This document shows positions 16,654 through 26,539 of a stretch of 52,600 nucleotides of DNA, piece by piece. The notes beneath the pieces were generated by a model. That model made no database searches. It was given only the letters and a program-made list of their open reading frames with translations, and had not been told where the DNA came from. The DNA is taken from assembly GCA_018971525.1 (NCBI GenBank), contig JAGXAR010000024.1:1-52600 (forward strand), read 5' to 3'. The translations under genes were made by a program, and so were the position numbers. Position 1 is the stretch's first letter. Each line of letters begins with the position of its first letter. This DNA comes from Nitrospirota bacterium. GTDB taxonomy: Bacteria > Nitrospirota > Nitrospiria > Nitrospirales > Nitrospiraceae.

Positions 16654-18022
16654 ATTCAACTCCTGTCGCATAGGCGAGCGCAGCTTCGCTGGCTCGATAG
16701 TCATACTGTGCATCTGCGAGCCCAACCTCGGCGCTCAAGAGATCAGTCGTCGCAGTCGTCACATCGAGGATGGAGCCCAGGCTGGCCTTGTACCGTTCGC
16801 GCGCGAGCGTCAGTGCTTCGCGCGCATGGGCGACCTTCTCTTCCGATACCTTGATTTGTTGTTCGGCGGTCAGCCGGCTGAGATAGGCTTGTGCAACTTG
16901 CAGCACGATATCGTTGGCGATCGATCGCGTAGTGGCTTGGGTTTCGCCCTTCCGTGCGTCGGCCTCCTCGATTTGGCCTTCAATGCGGCCACCGGTATAC
17001 AAGGGGACTGCACTGGTCGCGCCAAGTCCGTACCACCCCATTTTCGCGCCGGGGTTGCTGACCTCTTTTCCGCTCGGTCGTTCCTCATGGCCCCACCAGG
17101 TATAGGCCAAGGTGCCGAGAGCGGTTACCGATCCAAAGCGAAGGGCCTTGGCTGCCTGCAGCGCCTCCTCCGCCGCCTGTATCCGGTCTTTGCTTCCGAG
17201 CAATTCCGGGCGCTGATTCAGCGCTTCTTGAACCAGTGATTCGGGACTGGCGCTTGGCGTGACCGAGAGGACACCCTGTTCCAACAGATAGGTCCCGGGA
17301 CCCTGAAGACCCATGGCGGTATTCAATGCGGCAAATGCCAACACCAAGTTGTTCTGAGCCTTAATCAGTACCACCTCCGCCCGATTGGCCTCGACCGACG
17401 CAAAATCCAGATCCAGCTTGGATCGCAATTGCCTTCGATAAAACACCTCGGTCTGTTGACGGATCAGTTCCCGTTCATTCAAGACTTCGCGTGAGATGTC
17501 CTCGAGCCTCTTCTGCTTCAGGCAATTAAGATAGGCCTGTTCCACGCTCAAGATAGTGAGTGCTTTGGCGGTCAACGCGGCTTTCTCGGCGGACGCTGCG
17601 AGCGACTTCTGAGAAAGAATTCGATGCGCCGTCTGCCCGAAGTCCGTAATGAGATAATCCGCGCGAATCCCGGGAGTCGTCAGGTAATTGGTGGGTTTGG
17701 GGAGTGAGCCGGAGATCCCGAGGTTGGCCAGAACTCTGGTATTGCCGGCCGAACTCGAAACAATGCCGGTCACCTGCGGATAATTGGCTGATTCGATCTG
17801 CCTGACCAGGGCCTGAGATTCCAGGACCTCATGTTCCGCTATTTTGATGAGTGGCTGCTTCTCGATCGCCGTTCGAATCGCCTGCTCCCAGCTCAACGGG
17901 CTTCCAGCCGGAGGCATGGGACGGGATGCCGTCTGTTCTTCCGCAAATGAGGTCGTCATCCCGGATGAGAGGAGAAGGACCACCAGGCAAGGCACACATT
18001 TTTTAGTCTGAGAAAAAACCAT
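16640..18022 (-). CDS. TolC-family outer-membrane channel protein (second of three)
   Basis: 460 residues from ATG 18022, where GGAGGATC sits at the right distance. The signal peptide runs LVVLLLSSGMTTSFA. The first efflux repeat contains SWEQAIRTAIEKQPLI and ESANYPQVTG; the second LTLARERYKASLGSILDV, ending ALAYATGVEYARY. The GSxxDVxxA element shared by all three copies marks the periplasmic helix that meets the adaptor. It is separated from the first TolC gene by 172 nt and overlaps the third. Confidence 0.85.
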   Translation of the reverse strand: MVFSQTKKCVPCLVVLLLSSGMTTSFAEEQTASRPMPPAGSPLSWEQAIRTAIEKQPLIKIAEHEVLESQALVRQIESANYPQVTGIVSSSAGNTRVLANLGISGSLPKPTNYLTTPGIRADYLITDFGQTAHRILSQKSLAASAEKAALTAKALTILSVEQAYLNCLKQKRLEDISREVLNERELIRQQTEVFYRRQLRSKLDLDFASVEANRAEVVLIKAQNNLVLAFAALNTAMGLQGPGTYLLEQGVLSVTPSASPESLVQEALNQRPELLGSKDRIQAAEEALQAAKALRFGSVTALGTLAYTWWGHEERPSGKEVSNPGAKMGWYGLGATSAVPLYTGGRIEGQIEEADARKGETQATTRSIANDIVLQVAQAYLSRLTAEQQIKVSEEKVAHAREALTLARERYKASLGSILDVTTATTDLLSAEVGLADAQYDYRASEAALAYATGVEYARY

Positions 18023-18194
18023 TTTGATCCTCCGGCAATGAGCAACAGAGAAGACTTCCATACGGCCCAATCAGAATGCTCGGAAACGCCGTCCAGCGAG
18101 GCCGCAGCGAGCGATGAGGCGAGACGTACCTTTGCGGTATGTTCAACCTTTATGCGACATGAGAACAAAGTTGGTGGCCTTGTTCAGCATGCTG

Positions 18195-19616
18195 CTAGAA
18201 GCGTTTATATTCTTGTCCGGTCGCATAAGCGACCACTGACTCACTGGTTTTGTAGATATACCGGGCTTCCGCCAAGCGAGATTCGGACTCGAATAACACC
18301 GCCGTCGCGCGCACGACCTCCACGATCGGGCTCAACCCAAGGCGGTAGCGCTCTTGCGCCAGCAGCAATGCCTCTTTCGAAAAATTCACGCGTTCCTGCT
18401 CGAGTGCGATTTGTTCGGCATTCGTGATTCGCGTGAGATAGGCCCGAACAATCTGCAAGATGATTTCATTCGCGAGATTCTGGAGTTCCTCCTCAGTTTC
18501 TCCTTTGCGATGACTGGCTTCCTTGATCTGATTTTGAATCCGGAAGCCTGTGAAGATAGGAAGTTTCATCGTGGCGCCATAGCCCCAAAACGGGGCCACG
18601 CCATCGGAAGGAATGCCACTATCATGCACATCGCCGTATTTGGTGATGCCGATCGATCCGACAGCAGAGAGGGAACCAAAATTCAAGGCCTTGACCGCCT
18701 GGAGCAGTTCTTCGCTGGCGACCAGACGGTCCCGATTGCCGAGTAGCTCTGGCCGGTCGCTGAGCCCGCTGGCGACCAATGTCTCGACCGCTTGGCTTGG
18801 AGTCACGCGGATAAGAATCTGTTCCAGTTCATACCGGTCCGGACCTTCGATACCCATCGCGTTGTTCAAGGCAGCGAAAGATTGCCTGAGGTCATTCTGC
18901 GCTTTGATCAGCGAGAGTTCAGCGTTCGAAACCTCTACCAACAGCAAGTCCAGATCGACTTTCGATTTGAGTTGCTGTTTATACAGCGCCTGCACTTGAT
19001 CACGGACGGCTTGCCGCTGTTTGACCGTCTCGGCTGCGATCGTCACCAAACTCTTCTGAAGCAAACAGTTGAGATAAGCCTTTTGAACGTAGAGGATGAC
19101 GAAGGCTTTGTTCGTCAGAATCTCTTTCTCGCTGGCCGCTTCATTGGCTTCTGTTGCGAGAATGCGGTGAGCCGTATAGCCGAAATCCGAGATCAATTGA
19201 TTGAGCATGAACCCGCCGGACAACATGTTCTGGTTATGCTTCGCGAGCGCGCCGCCCGGATCGAACCCATGCCCCCCACGATCGTGAACCGCTTTGCCGT
19301 CCGTTGTCACAATTCGCATGGAGCCGCTGCTTCCGGCGATGGAAGCTTCAAGCCAGGGATATCGTTCACCCTGCGTTTGACGTGTCAGGGCCTTTGCGAC
19401 GAGTGAGCTATAGCGCGAGCGCTCGATCAGGGGATGGGTGGCAAGACCGGTTCTGATGGCTTCATCGAGCGTCAGCAGAGAGCCGGCAGGTTTCACGGCG
19501 GCACGGGGTACAGTCGGTTCCGCCGGTAGCGATGGTTCCCCTGATTGAGCGAACCCGAAGTGAGGGCAGGCCACGATCAGTGCCATGATGAAGATTCCGG
19601 TGATGAGCTTTTGCAT
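18195..19616 (-). CDS. TolC-family outer-membrane channel protein (first of three)
   Basis: 473 residues with GGAGGGG before ATG 19616. The signal peptide is MALIVACPHFGFAQ. First repeat LTLDEAIRTGLATHPLIE and GERYPWLEAS; second repeat LLAQERYRLGLSPIVEV, ending VVAYATGQEYKRF. A His/Gly-rich loop (GKAVHDRGGHGFDPGGA) near residue 110 is not present in the other two copies. It follows the adaptor gene by 52 nt, the place of the usual TolC partner, so it is the best candidate for the pump's primary duct. Confidence 0.85.
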   Translation of the reverse strand: MQKLITGIFIMALIVACPHFGFAQSGEPSLPAEPTVPRAAVKPAGSLLTLDEAIRTGLATHPLIERSRYSSLVAKALTRQTQGERYPWLEASIAGSSGSMRIVTTDGKAVHDRGGHGFDPGGALAKHNQNMLSGGFMLNQLISDFGYTAHRILATEANEAASEKEILTNKAFVILYVQKAYLNCLLQKSLVTIAAETVKQRQAVRDQVQALYKQQLKSKVDLDLLLVEVSNAELSLIKAQNDLRQSFAALNNAMGIEGPDRYELEQILIRVTPSQAVETLVASGLSDRPELLGNRDRLVASEELLQAVKALNFGSLSAVGSIGITKYGDVHDSGIPSDGVAPFWGYGATMKLPIFTGFRIQNQIKEASHRKGETEEELQNLANEIILQIVRAYLTRITNAEQIALEQERVNFSKEALLLAQERYRLGLSPIVEVVRATAVLFESESRLAEARYIYKTSESVVAYATGQEYKRF

Positions 19617-19668
19617 GCGTTGTCCCCTCCGGAGAGCGTCTCGATCGTTCCCTCTCTAGAGGGAAATG

Positions 19669-20820
19669 CTACATTTTCTGCTTGGCTGATTTCCCGCTCG
19701 GAAGGTTGTAGGCGGACGATTGAACCTCTTGCCCATCGGTTAACCCACTCTTGCCGACGACGACCACTTCCTCATCTCCGGTCAGGCCTTCCACCACTTC
19801 CACCCAAAGACCGTCATCAATGCCGGTTTTCACGGGAACGAGTTTGGCCTTGCCGGACTCGACCACGAACACAGATTTCTCTTGTCCGTTTTTGCTCGGA
19901 ACAATGGAGCCAGGAGGAATCGCCAGGGCGTTCGGATGTTGCTGCAGATGGAGCGACACGTTGACGAACATGCCAGGCTGCAGCCGATGGTCTTTATTTT
20001 GCACATCGATTTCGACCAGCAACGTTCTGGTGGCTGGATCCAAGGCTTCGGTGGTCCGAGTAATCGAAGCCGGCAATTCTTGAGACCATTCACGCGCGGT
20101 CATCGTCACGGGAAGTCCTGGTTTCGTCAACTGCGAAACTTCCTGCGGGGCATTCACATAGATACGGACGCTGTCCAAATCCATGATCGTGAAAAGCGGC
20201 GCCGCTTGAGTCGCCGACCCGGTTGCCGCCTGGATGAGCGCGCCCGGATCGGCAAACCGAGCCGTGATCATGCCTGAGAAGGGCGCATAGACGTTGGTGT
20301 AATCCAGCAAGTTGCGGCGGCTGTCTCGCTGATGCTTCGCGGATTGAGCCAAGGCTTTGGCCACATCCACATCCTGTTTGGCAATGATATCGTGATTATC
20401 CTGCCAGACGCTCAGGTACCGCTCATACGTGATTTTCTTGATCTGGTAATCGGCATCGGCCTGCTTGTAATGATCTTCGATCTCGGGCGCATCCAACACA
20501 GCCAGCAACTGCCCCTTCTTCACGACATCTCCCTTATCGAAGCCGATCCATTTGACATAGCCGGAAACTTTTCCGTACAACGTCGCCTGGTACCAGGGAG
20601 AGATATTTGCAGGCAGAGTCAGGGTCTGGCTAATGTCGCGCCGTTGCACTTTCAATACTTGGACCCGGGGAACACCCTCAGGCGCCTGGCCGGGCTCCCG
20701 GCCTGTATCGGGTGCGGACACCGTCGGTTGCTGGCCCTGAATAATCATCAAGGCCGCCGCAAGAAGAAAGAGTCCTGCCGCAACCATCAGAACGATTTTG
20801 AACCGTGATGTATGTGTCAT
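19669..20820 (-). CDS. RND efflux periplasmic adaptor (membrane fusion protein)
   Basis: 383 residues from ATG 20820 (GGGGGGAT directly upstream). The N-terminal anchor is KIVLMVAAGLFLLAAALMII. After it: a beta-barrel and lipoyl half (QVLKVQRRDISQTLTLP, then GYVKWIGFDKGDVVKKGQ), an alpha-hairpin (about 115-170, KALAQSAKHQRD), the second lipoyl half (YTNVYAPFSGMITARFADPG) and the barrel (VRIYVNAPQEVSQL, then LVEIDVQNKDHRLQPGMFV). It links the inner-membrane pump to the outer-membrane duct. It lies 56 nt after the pump gene and before the TolC genes. Confidence 0.9.
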   Translation of the reverse strand: MTHTSRFKIVLMVAAGLFLLAAALMIIQGQQPTVSAPDTGREPGQAPEGVPRVQVLKVQRRDISQTLTLPANISPWYQATLYGKVSGYVKWIGFDKGDVVKKGQLLAVLDAPEIEDHYKQADADYQIKKITYERYLSVWQDNHDIIAKQDVDVAKALAQSAKHQRDSRRNLLDYTNVYAPFSGMITARFADPGALIQAATGSATQAAPLFTIMDLDSVRIYVNAPQEVSQLTKPGLPVTMTAREWSQELPASITRTTEALDPATRTLLVEIDVQNKDHRLQPGMFVNVSLHLQQHPNALAIPPGSIVPSKNGQEKSVFVVESGKAKLVPVKTGIDDGLWVEVVEGLTGDEEVVVVGKSGLTDGQEVQSSAYNLPSGKSAKQKM

Positions 20821-20876
20821 ATCCCCCCAGGAAGCCCCCTCAGCGAGCGTAGATGATAGCCCCATGACCTCTCCAC

Positions 20877-23800
20877 TCAGTGGACCTCTCCTTCAGTTTC
20901 AGCCAGGCTGGCTGCTGATCGCCGGCGGGCGATCACGTGCAGAACCGGAATAAACAGCAGCGTCATAATCGTCGATACCGTCAAGCCTCCGATCACCGCT
21001 CGCGCGAGCGGCATGTTGCTCTCGCTTCCCTCCCCGAGGCCAAGAGCCATCGGGCCCAGTCCGATGACGGTGGCCAGCGACGTCATGATGATGGGCCTGA
21101 TCCTGAGTCGCCCGGCTTCCACGACGGCCTCTTCAAGCGGCATTCCCTCGCGCAACTTGTTATTCGCGAAATCCACCAGTAACACGCTGTTGGACACGAC
21201 GATCCCGATCATCATCAGGGTACCGATCAACGATTCCACATTGAGCGAGGTATGGGTCAGCAGCAGCATCCAGATCACGCCGATGAATCCCAATGGAACG
21301 GCAAACATGACAACGAAGGGGTCGAGCCAGGAACGAAACAGCCCGACCATCACCAGATAGATCAGCACCATCGCCAGAGGCAAAGTCCCTGCGAATCCGG
21401 ATATCGCGGCCCTCATGCTGTCGACTTCCCCTTTGAAGGTCAACACCACATCCTTCGGGATCTCGAGTTTCGCGACGGCCTCCTCAATCTGAGTCGCGAT
21501 ACGGCCTAGATCGTTGCCAGGGACACTGACGAGCACGTCCATCGTCCGTTGCAGGTTGAAGTGATCGACGGTCTCGGGACCGACCTTTCGCACGACATCC
21601 ACCAGGTCTCGCAGGAGGACGGGGCTCCCCCCGGTCGGTGTCACACCGGGCAAGTGCGGCCGTTCCGGAAAGGGTGTCTGCGTGAGCACGAGTGAACTGC
21701 CCCTGAGCGCGGAGCCACCGACGCTGGCCGACATCGGCTGGTCCACATGCGCTCCCACGAGCGGCATGTTCAGAAAGTCTTCGAACTCCTGCAAGATCTG
21801 CTCGGCGAATTGGGTCACGACAAAATAGGCATTATTGGTACGGGGATCGATCCAATAGCCGGGGTTCAACGTAATGTTTGAGGACAGCCCCGTGACCAAA
21901 TCTGTCACGATCTGATACTCATTGAGTCCGACGTAGGAAGCTTTGGCCCGATTGACATCCAGGTGAATTTCCGGATAGTCCACCCCCTGTCGGACCTGCA
22001 CATCTGCCGTGCCGGGAATCGCTGCCACAAGATCCCGAACCTTGTTGGCCGTAGCCGCAAGATCCCCCATCTTGGGGCCGCTCACTTTGATATCGATCGG
22101 TGCAGGCAGGCCGGAATTGATCACATCGCTGACGATCCCGCCCGTCTGGAAGGAGAACTTCAACCCCGGGAACTCCCGACGGAGCGTCTGGCGTAACTTC
22201 ACGATAACGTCATCCGTGCGCACCTCATGGTCACGCTTCAAACTCACGAGCAAATAGGCCTGATGGGGACCATTTACCGGCGTGTAGAGCACCATCCATC
22301 CCTGCGGCAGGCCGATGTTCGAAACGATCTGATCCAGTTCCTCGGCGGGTATGGCCTCCCGGACCAAGCCTTCGACTTTTGAGACAATCGCCTCTGTTTT
22401 CTCGATTCTGGTTCCTTCCGGTGCGGAGAGGTTCAAGATAAAGGAACCTGCGTCCACCTTCGGGAAAAACTCCGTCGCCAGCCGAGGGGCCATGAACAGA
22501 GAGCCGACGAAGATGATCGTGACCGTCACGATCACGACGGCCTTGTGGCCGAGGCACCAGCGCAGCATGATCACGTACCGCTCTACAAATGGATCGAAGA
22601 GATTCATCCGATTCCACCAGGCGATGAGCCCGCTTTGAGGAGGAGCCTGATGCCCTGGCTCACCGTGCCCTCCCTTTCGGAAGAGCCAGGCGATCGAGAC
22701 GGGCGCGACGGTGAGCGCCACTAAATAGGACGCCATCATCGCGTATGCGACGGTGAGCGCAAGCGGCACAAAGAGAAACTTGATAATGCCGGTGAAGAAG
22801 GCGATCGGCAGAAAGACGAGAAACACAGTGATGGTGATCACCAGCATCGGGAGTGCCACTTCGGTGACGGCATCGCCGGCCGCGTCCTTCGCCGACTTGC
22901 CCATGTCCATGTGGCGATGGGTGTTTTCCACCACCACGATCGCGTCGTCCACCAGCCGGCCGACCGCCAGCGCAAGTCCCCCCAGCGTCATGATATTCAC
23001 CGAATGGCCGGTGAAATACAGTCCGATGAAGGCCGCCGTAACTGAAAGAGGAATCGCCATGGCGATGATCAGCGTGTACCGTAGACTGCCTAGAAACAGC
23101 AGGACCATCAGGCAGGCGAGCCCGCCGCCCAGAAGACCTTCATCTTCCAAAGTATGGATCGCCTGCCGGATATAGAGGGACTGATCGAAGAGCAATTTGA
23201 CCGACAGCTCCTGAGGAATACCGATCAGCTTCGTGAGAGCGTCCTTAATCCCGTCGATGACGGCGATGGTGTTGGCTCCGGCCTGCTTCAGAATGGGAAG
23301 ATAGACGGCCCGATTGCCATTGATCCGCACCACGTTGGTCTGGATACCCGTGGAGTCCACAGCTTTCCCCACATCCCGCAAGAACACCGGCACTCCGTTC
23401 ACCATCTTGATCGGAATGTCGTTCATCTGGTCCACGACCTTGATCATGCTGTTCGTGTAGACGTTGTAGTCGAAGTCGCCGATCTTCACGTCGCCGGCCG
23501 GCAGGAGGACGCTCTGCATGTTCACCGAGTTCACAATCTCGTGCGTGGAAACGCCACGAGCCAGCATGCGCTCAGGATCGAGAAACACGGTGACTTGGCG
23601 CACCGTCCCTCCGAACGTGGTCGGGAACGCGACGCCCGGCACATTGCCAAGCTGCGGGCGGACATTAAAGTACGCGAGATCTCGAACTTCTTTTTCCGTC
23701 ATCGCCTCGCTGCTGGTCGTCTGGACGGCAATGGGCAGGCTGGCAGCCCCGAACTTGATGATGACCGGGGGGAAGATGCCTTGAGGCAGATAACGGAGAT

Positions 23801-24137
23801 TCGCATAGGTAAGGCTCGTGATTTCGGCCAGCCCCGCGTTCACGTCGTAGGAGGAATGGAAATATACCTTAATGAGACTGACACCAGGTAAAGAACGGGA
23901 CTCGATGTGATCGATGTATGAGGCCTGAAGAAACGCTTGCTCCAGCCGCAACGTAATGGCGCCTTCCACCTCCGACGGCCCCATGCCTTTATAGAACGTG
24001 GCCACAGCCACGACCGGCATGTTGATCTCCGGGAAGATGTCTACGACCATCTTCTGGTAGGAGACGACGCCGATAATGATGACGATTAAGCTGATCGCGA
24101 TGACCGCGAAAGGATTTTTTAATGCAGCACGAACCAT
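20877..24137 (-). CDS. RND-family efflux transporter, inner-membrane pump
   Basis: 1086 residues, normal length for an RND pump. The twelve-helix, two-large-loop layout is visible: helix 1 (AVIAISLIVIIIGVVSY), the first periplasmic loop, helices 2-6 with the proton-relay pair GRLVDDAIVVVEN, a short charged linker (FRKGGHGEPGHQAPPQ), helix 7 (AVVIVTVTIIFVGSLF), the second loop, and helices 8-12 with GIVVSNSVLLVDFAN and TIMTLLFIPVLHVI. It is closer to the HAE1-type (organic or hydrophobic compounds) than to the CusA-type, as methionine-rich metal sites are not seen; this is an inference. It is the first gene of the operon, with the adaptor, three TolC genes and a two-component system downstream. 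The substrate is unknown. Confidence 0.9.
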   Translation of the reverse strand: MVRAALKNPFAVIAISLIVIIIGVVSYQKMVVDIFPEINMPVVAVATFYKGMGPSEVEGAITLRLEQAFLQASYIDHIESRSLPGVSLIKVYFHSSYDVNAGLAEITSLTYANLRYLPQGIFPPVIIKFGAASLPIAVQTTSSEAMTEKEVRDLAYFNVRPQLGNVPGVAFPTTFGGTVRQVTVFLDPERMLARGVSTHEIVNSVNMQSVLLPAGDVKIGDFDYNVYTNSMIKVVDQMNDIPIKMVNGVPVFLRDVGKAVDSTGIQTNVVRINGNRAVYLPILKQAGANTIAVIDGIKDALTKLIGIPQELSVKLLFDQSLYIRQAIHTLEDEGLLGGGLACLMVLLFLGSLRYTLIIAMAIPLSVTAAFIGLYFTGHSVNIMTLGGLALAVGRLVDDAIVVVENTHRHMDMGKSAKDAAGDAVTEVALPMLVITITVFLVFLPIAFFTGIIKFLFVPLALTVAYAMMASYLVALTVAPVSIAWLFRKGGHGEPGHQAPPQSGLIAWWNRMNLFDPFVERYVIMLRWCLGHKAVVIVTVTIIFVGSLFMAPRLATEFFPKVDAGSFILNLSAPEGTRIEKTEAIVSKVEGLVREAIPAEELDQIVSNIGLPQGWMVLYTPVNGPHQAYLLVSLKRDHEVRTDDVIVKLRQTLRREFPGLKFSFQTGGIVSDVINSGLPAPIDIKVSGPKMGDLAATANKVRDLVAAIPGTADVQVRQGVDYPEIHLDVNRAKASYVGLNEYQIVTDLVTGLSSNITLNPGYWIDPRTNNAYFVVTQFAEQILQEFEDFLNMPLVGAHVDQPMSASVGGSALRGSSLVLTQTPFPERPHLPGVTPTGGSPVLLRDLVDVVRKVGPETVDHFNLQRTMDVLVSVPGNDLGRIATQIEEAVAKLEIPKDVVLTFKGEVDSMRAAISGFAGTLPLAMVLIYLVMVGLFRSWLDPFVVMFAVPLGFIGVIWMLLLTHTSLNVESLIGTLMMIGIVVSNSVLLVDFANNKLREGMPLEEAVVEAGRLRIRPIIMTSLATVIGLGPMALGLGEGSESNMPLARAVIGGLTVSTIMTLLFIPVLHVIARRRSAASLAETEGEVH

Positions 24138-24284
24138 GAGTTTTTACTTTCTCCTCTCGTCGCTACCCCGTGAAGTCCTGTATTCTTAGCACAATTGCCC
24201 TGGCCGGCCTAGAGCAAGCTCTCATAAGGCGCGCAAACATGCACATGGGAATTTTGGTTCACTCCTACTGGCAGGGCCAGATCG

Positions 24285-25052
24285 TCATGAAACTATCGTA
24301 ATAGTATCACGACCTCGTCGGCTTCCTGCTCTACCATCGCTGTTATGGATTATGGCGTGATGACCTGGCCGGACAAACGAGCTGGCGCCAGTTCCGAACT
24401 GCCCTATTCCGACGACCTTGGGAACCTCCGTACAGGACTTGACGTCCTGCTTCTTCAACAGTTGCTGCCGCTCTTGATCGAATAACCTTCGAAAGCCCAA
24501 CAGGAGTATCGTCATGCTGCTCGTTTCCGACCCCAGGACGCAGAACTCCTGGTGAGAATTCCCAGAGAGACCGTGTCGACAAACGCCGCCGACAAGAGCG
24601 ACCAACTCATCAAACCGCATAGGCTTGACGACATAGCCCACAACCCCCAGCCCGCCGAGGCACAGCACAATCGACTGTTCATCGGACCAGGCCATGACGA
24701 TCACCGGCAGTGTCGCGAGTCGGGAATCCCTTCGCAATTCACGCAGTAACGTCAGGCTCGTATCTCCGGGCAGGTCAAGATCGAGCACGATGAGATCAGG
24801 AAGAATGTTGGTCTTCCGTCCGGCTGGCTTCCTAAGACATTCCATTGCACCTTTCGCCGTGAGCGCCACGTCATCAATGCCAGGTCGTGGCGCCTCTGGC
24901 TCAGCTCCGTGCTTCTCCCAGGCGAGGTCCGGGGCCTCGCAAAACAGCTCTGCTTCACGAGGACTATCATCAAGAAAAAGGATTCTCTGCGCTTCCCCAG
25001 ATCCAGAGACTGGCTCAGATGCAAGCACGTTGTTCAGTTGGGATTTGCTCAC
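24285..25052 (-). CDS. Response regulator receiver protein (CheY/Rcp type) with odd C-terminus
   Basis: 255 residues from a GTG at 25052 (AAGG upstream). Receiver domain about residues 22-165: RILFLDDSPREAE, phosphoacceptor Asp in LIVLDLDLPGDT, LPVIVMAW and Lys in GYVVKPMRFDELV. The insert after the first strand is typical of Rcp-like regulators, where SP-x-D-x-x-L follows. After about residue 170 there are 85 residues (FCVLGSETSSM, then LLKKQDVKSCTEVP) unlike any output domain. They may be a shifted or read-through tail. It stands 148 nt upstream of the efflux operon on the same strand; no kinase is adjacent. Confidence 0.65.
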   Translation of the reverse strand: MSKSQLNNVLASEPVSGSGEAQRILFLDDSPREAELFCEAPDLAWEKHGAEPEAPRPGIDDVALTAKGAMECLRKPAGRKTNILPDLIVLDLDLPGDTSLTLLRELRRDSRLATLPVIVMAWSDEQSIVLCLGGLGVVGYVVKPMRFDELVALVGGVCRHGLSGNSHQEFCVLGSETSSMTILLLGFRRLFDQERQQLLKKQDVKSCTEVPKVVGIGQFGTGASSFVRPGHHAIIHNSDGRAGSRRGRDTITIVS

Positions 25053-25859
25053 AGGACCTTATGTCTGGCAAGAGAGAGGGAATCGATTACAAGGCATTAA
25101 GACCTCCCAGGAATCCTGTGACAAGATGGCACACTCGTGACAGAACGACACAACTCCAGAGATTGTTTCTGAAGTTTGCGACGCCGTCACGATGGCGCTG
25201 TCACTACATTTAACATGAGCTCCCTTATGAGTTCCCTGGCTCAATCAACGTGAACTAAGCACTCATTCCTTCCTGCTTCCATCAAAGATCCAAGCGAGAT
25301 ACAGCAAGAGCAATGCCAGATCTGGATGGCGTCCTCCCAATAAAAAAAAGCCCGGATCAGTCAAATCTAGAATTATGCCCATATGCCCACAAGGATTTAG
25401 CCGAGCTCTACTCTATTGGATCGGGCTTGTTCAGGGAAAGCTCACTGTGCTCTTGATTCAGCCCGATCTTGGTCTGCATGCGCATGGCAATTAGGTCTAG
25501 AATTCACAAGGCGTTTCGAGAAAGTGTGCAAGTCGAACGGGTGGCGTCCGGCCTCGACAAGCAAGCCGGAAAGGTGCCGGCTGAATCAACTGATCTAAGA
25601 CCATGTGACAATATCCCCCGGCCTGCCTGTGCCGGCAGGGTAAAGAAGACCTGTCGGACGAGGGGGACCAACTCTGAGGCTGTGACTGGTGGAGTGCGGT
25701 ACGATGTCATGAACTCTGCAGTGGCTATCCGTGCACTTATCCATCGGATTAGAAGGCCGGAGCACATTCCATTCCCCTCTTCCGAGGAAGTCGTGAGCTT
25801 TATGCAAGGCGGACGAATGGAGTCCGTCTGCGTCAAACTGCCATTCCCCCTTTGATGTC
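25053..25859. other. 807-bp region without a supported gene
   Basis: Only short, overlapping, low-quality open frames on both strands. Reading the minus strand, GATCCGGGCTTTTTTTT at about 25360-25343 is a GC block followed by an eight-T tract, with a weak partner AAGCCCGATCC about 80 nt before it. This could be a terminator with a long loop. The right end contains the probable leader of the SatP-like pseudogene. No repeat or RNA gene was recognised. Confidence 0.3.
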
Positions 25860-26474
25860 TTGGCAATTGGATTATTAGGACCGGCGGTCGACGCCCTCAC
25901 CCTGGGCGGCGCGCAGCTGGTGGGGATTCCGGTCCGAGATCACGTTGGTACGTTGGTTATCGCCCTGGCCTTCGGCGGTATCGTGCAAATCCTCGCCGGC
26001 ATTACCGACATCCGCTACCACCAGCAACTCGGCGGGACGGGACTGACCATGTATGGCTTCTTCTGGAACACCGTCTGCACTGCCAAGCTGGTAGGCGCGA
26101 GTACCAACCTTCAGATCGATATGGTGCTATTTGCGCAGAATCAACCTGGTCTATTTCTTCTCTTCTGCCGTCATGGTGTACCTCACTGCCTACCGGAATA
26201 CGACCCCGTGCGCCCCGCACGTCGTCAATACCGCGACGCTCTTGTTCACCTTCCTGGCATGACTGGATCACATAAGCGAATTACTCCCCGCATCTTCCAC
26301 ATCTTCGTAGGACTCATGGCGTTTTATCACGCAGTAGTCAGCCCGACGACCGCCCTTACCGGCCAGGCCGGGCGCGCAGCTAGCAAGCTTCCGAAAAAGT
26401 CCGCCGGCTCAAGAAAATCGTCGCCCGTATCTCGTGAAGCACACCTCGTTGCAGGATTAGGGGCTGATGGCTGA
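25860..26474 (+). pseudogene. Acetate-transporter-like (SatP/YaaH, GPR1/FUN34 family) gene, frameshifted
   Basis: The opening frame gives IPVRDHVGTLVIALAFGGI, then VQILAGITDIRYHQQLGGTG and LTMYGFFWNTVCTAKLVG, the helix 2-3 region of this six-helix family. After VLFAQ the frame is lost, but the next frame continues with INLVYFFSSAVMVYLTAYR and VVNTATLLFTFLA, then a TGA, then LDHISELLP. The original frame later resumes with IFHIFVGLMAFYHAV, the last helix. So at least two shifts and one stop separate the parts. The N-terminal NPAPLGL-like motif of the family is not found. The start shown is a TTG and probably not the true start. The intact protein would import or export acetate or a similar small carboxylate. 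Confidence 0.7.
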
Positions 26475-26539
26475 AAGCAGACTGCGTTGGTCTCAGAGAC
26501 GAACGACGCATCACGCACGACGGACGAAACTGATGTTCG

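Noticed and set aside
25343-25435. Intrinsic terminator with an eight-T tract on the minus strand
   Set aside because: The only pairing arm is about 80 nt away with just 7 clean pairs; too weak to call.
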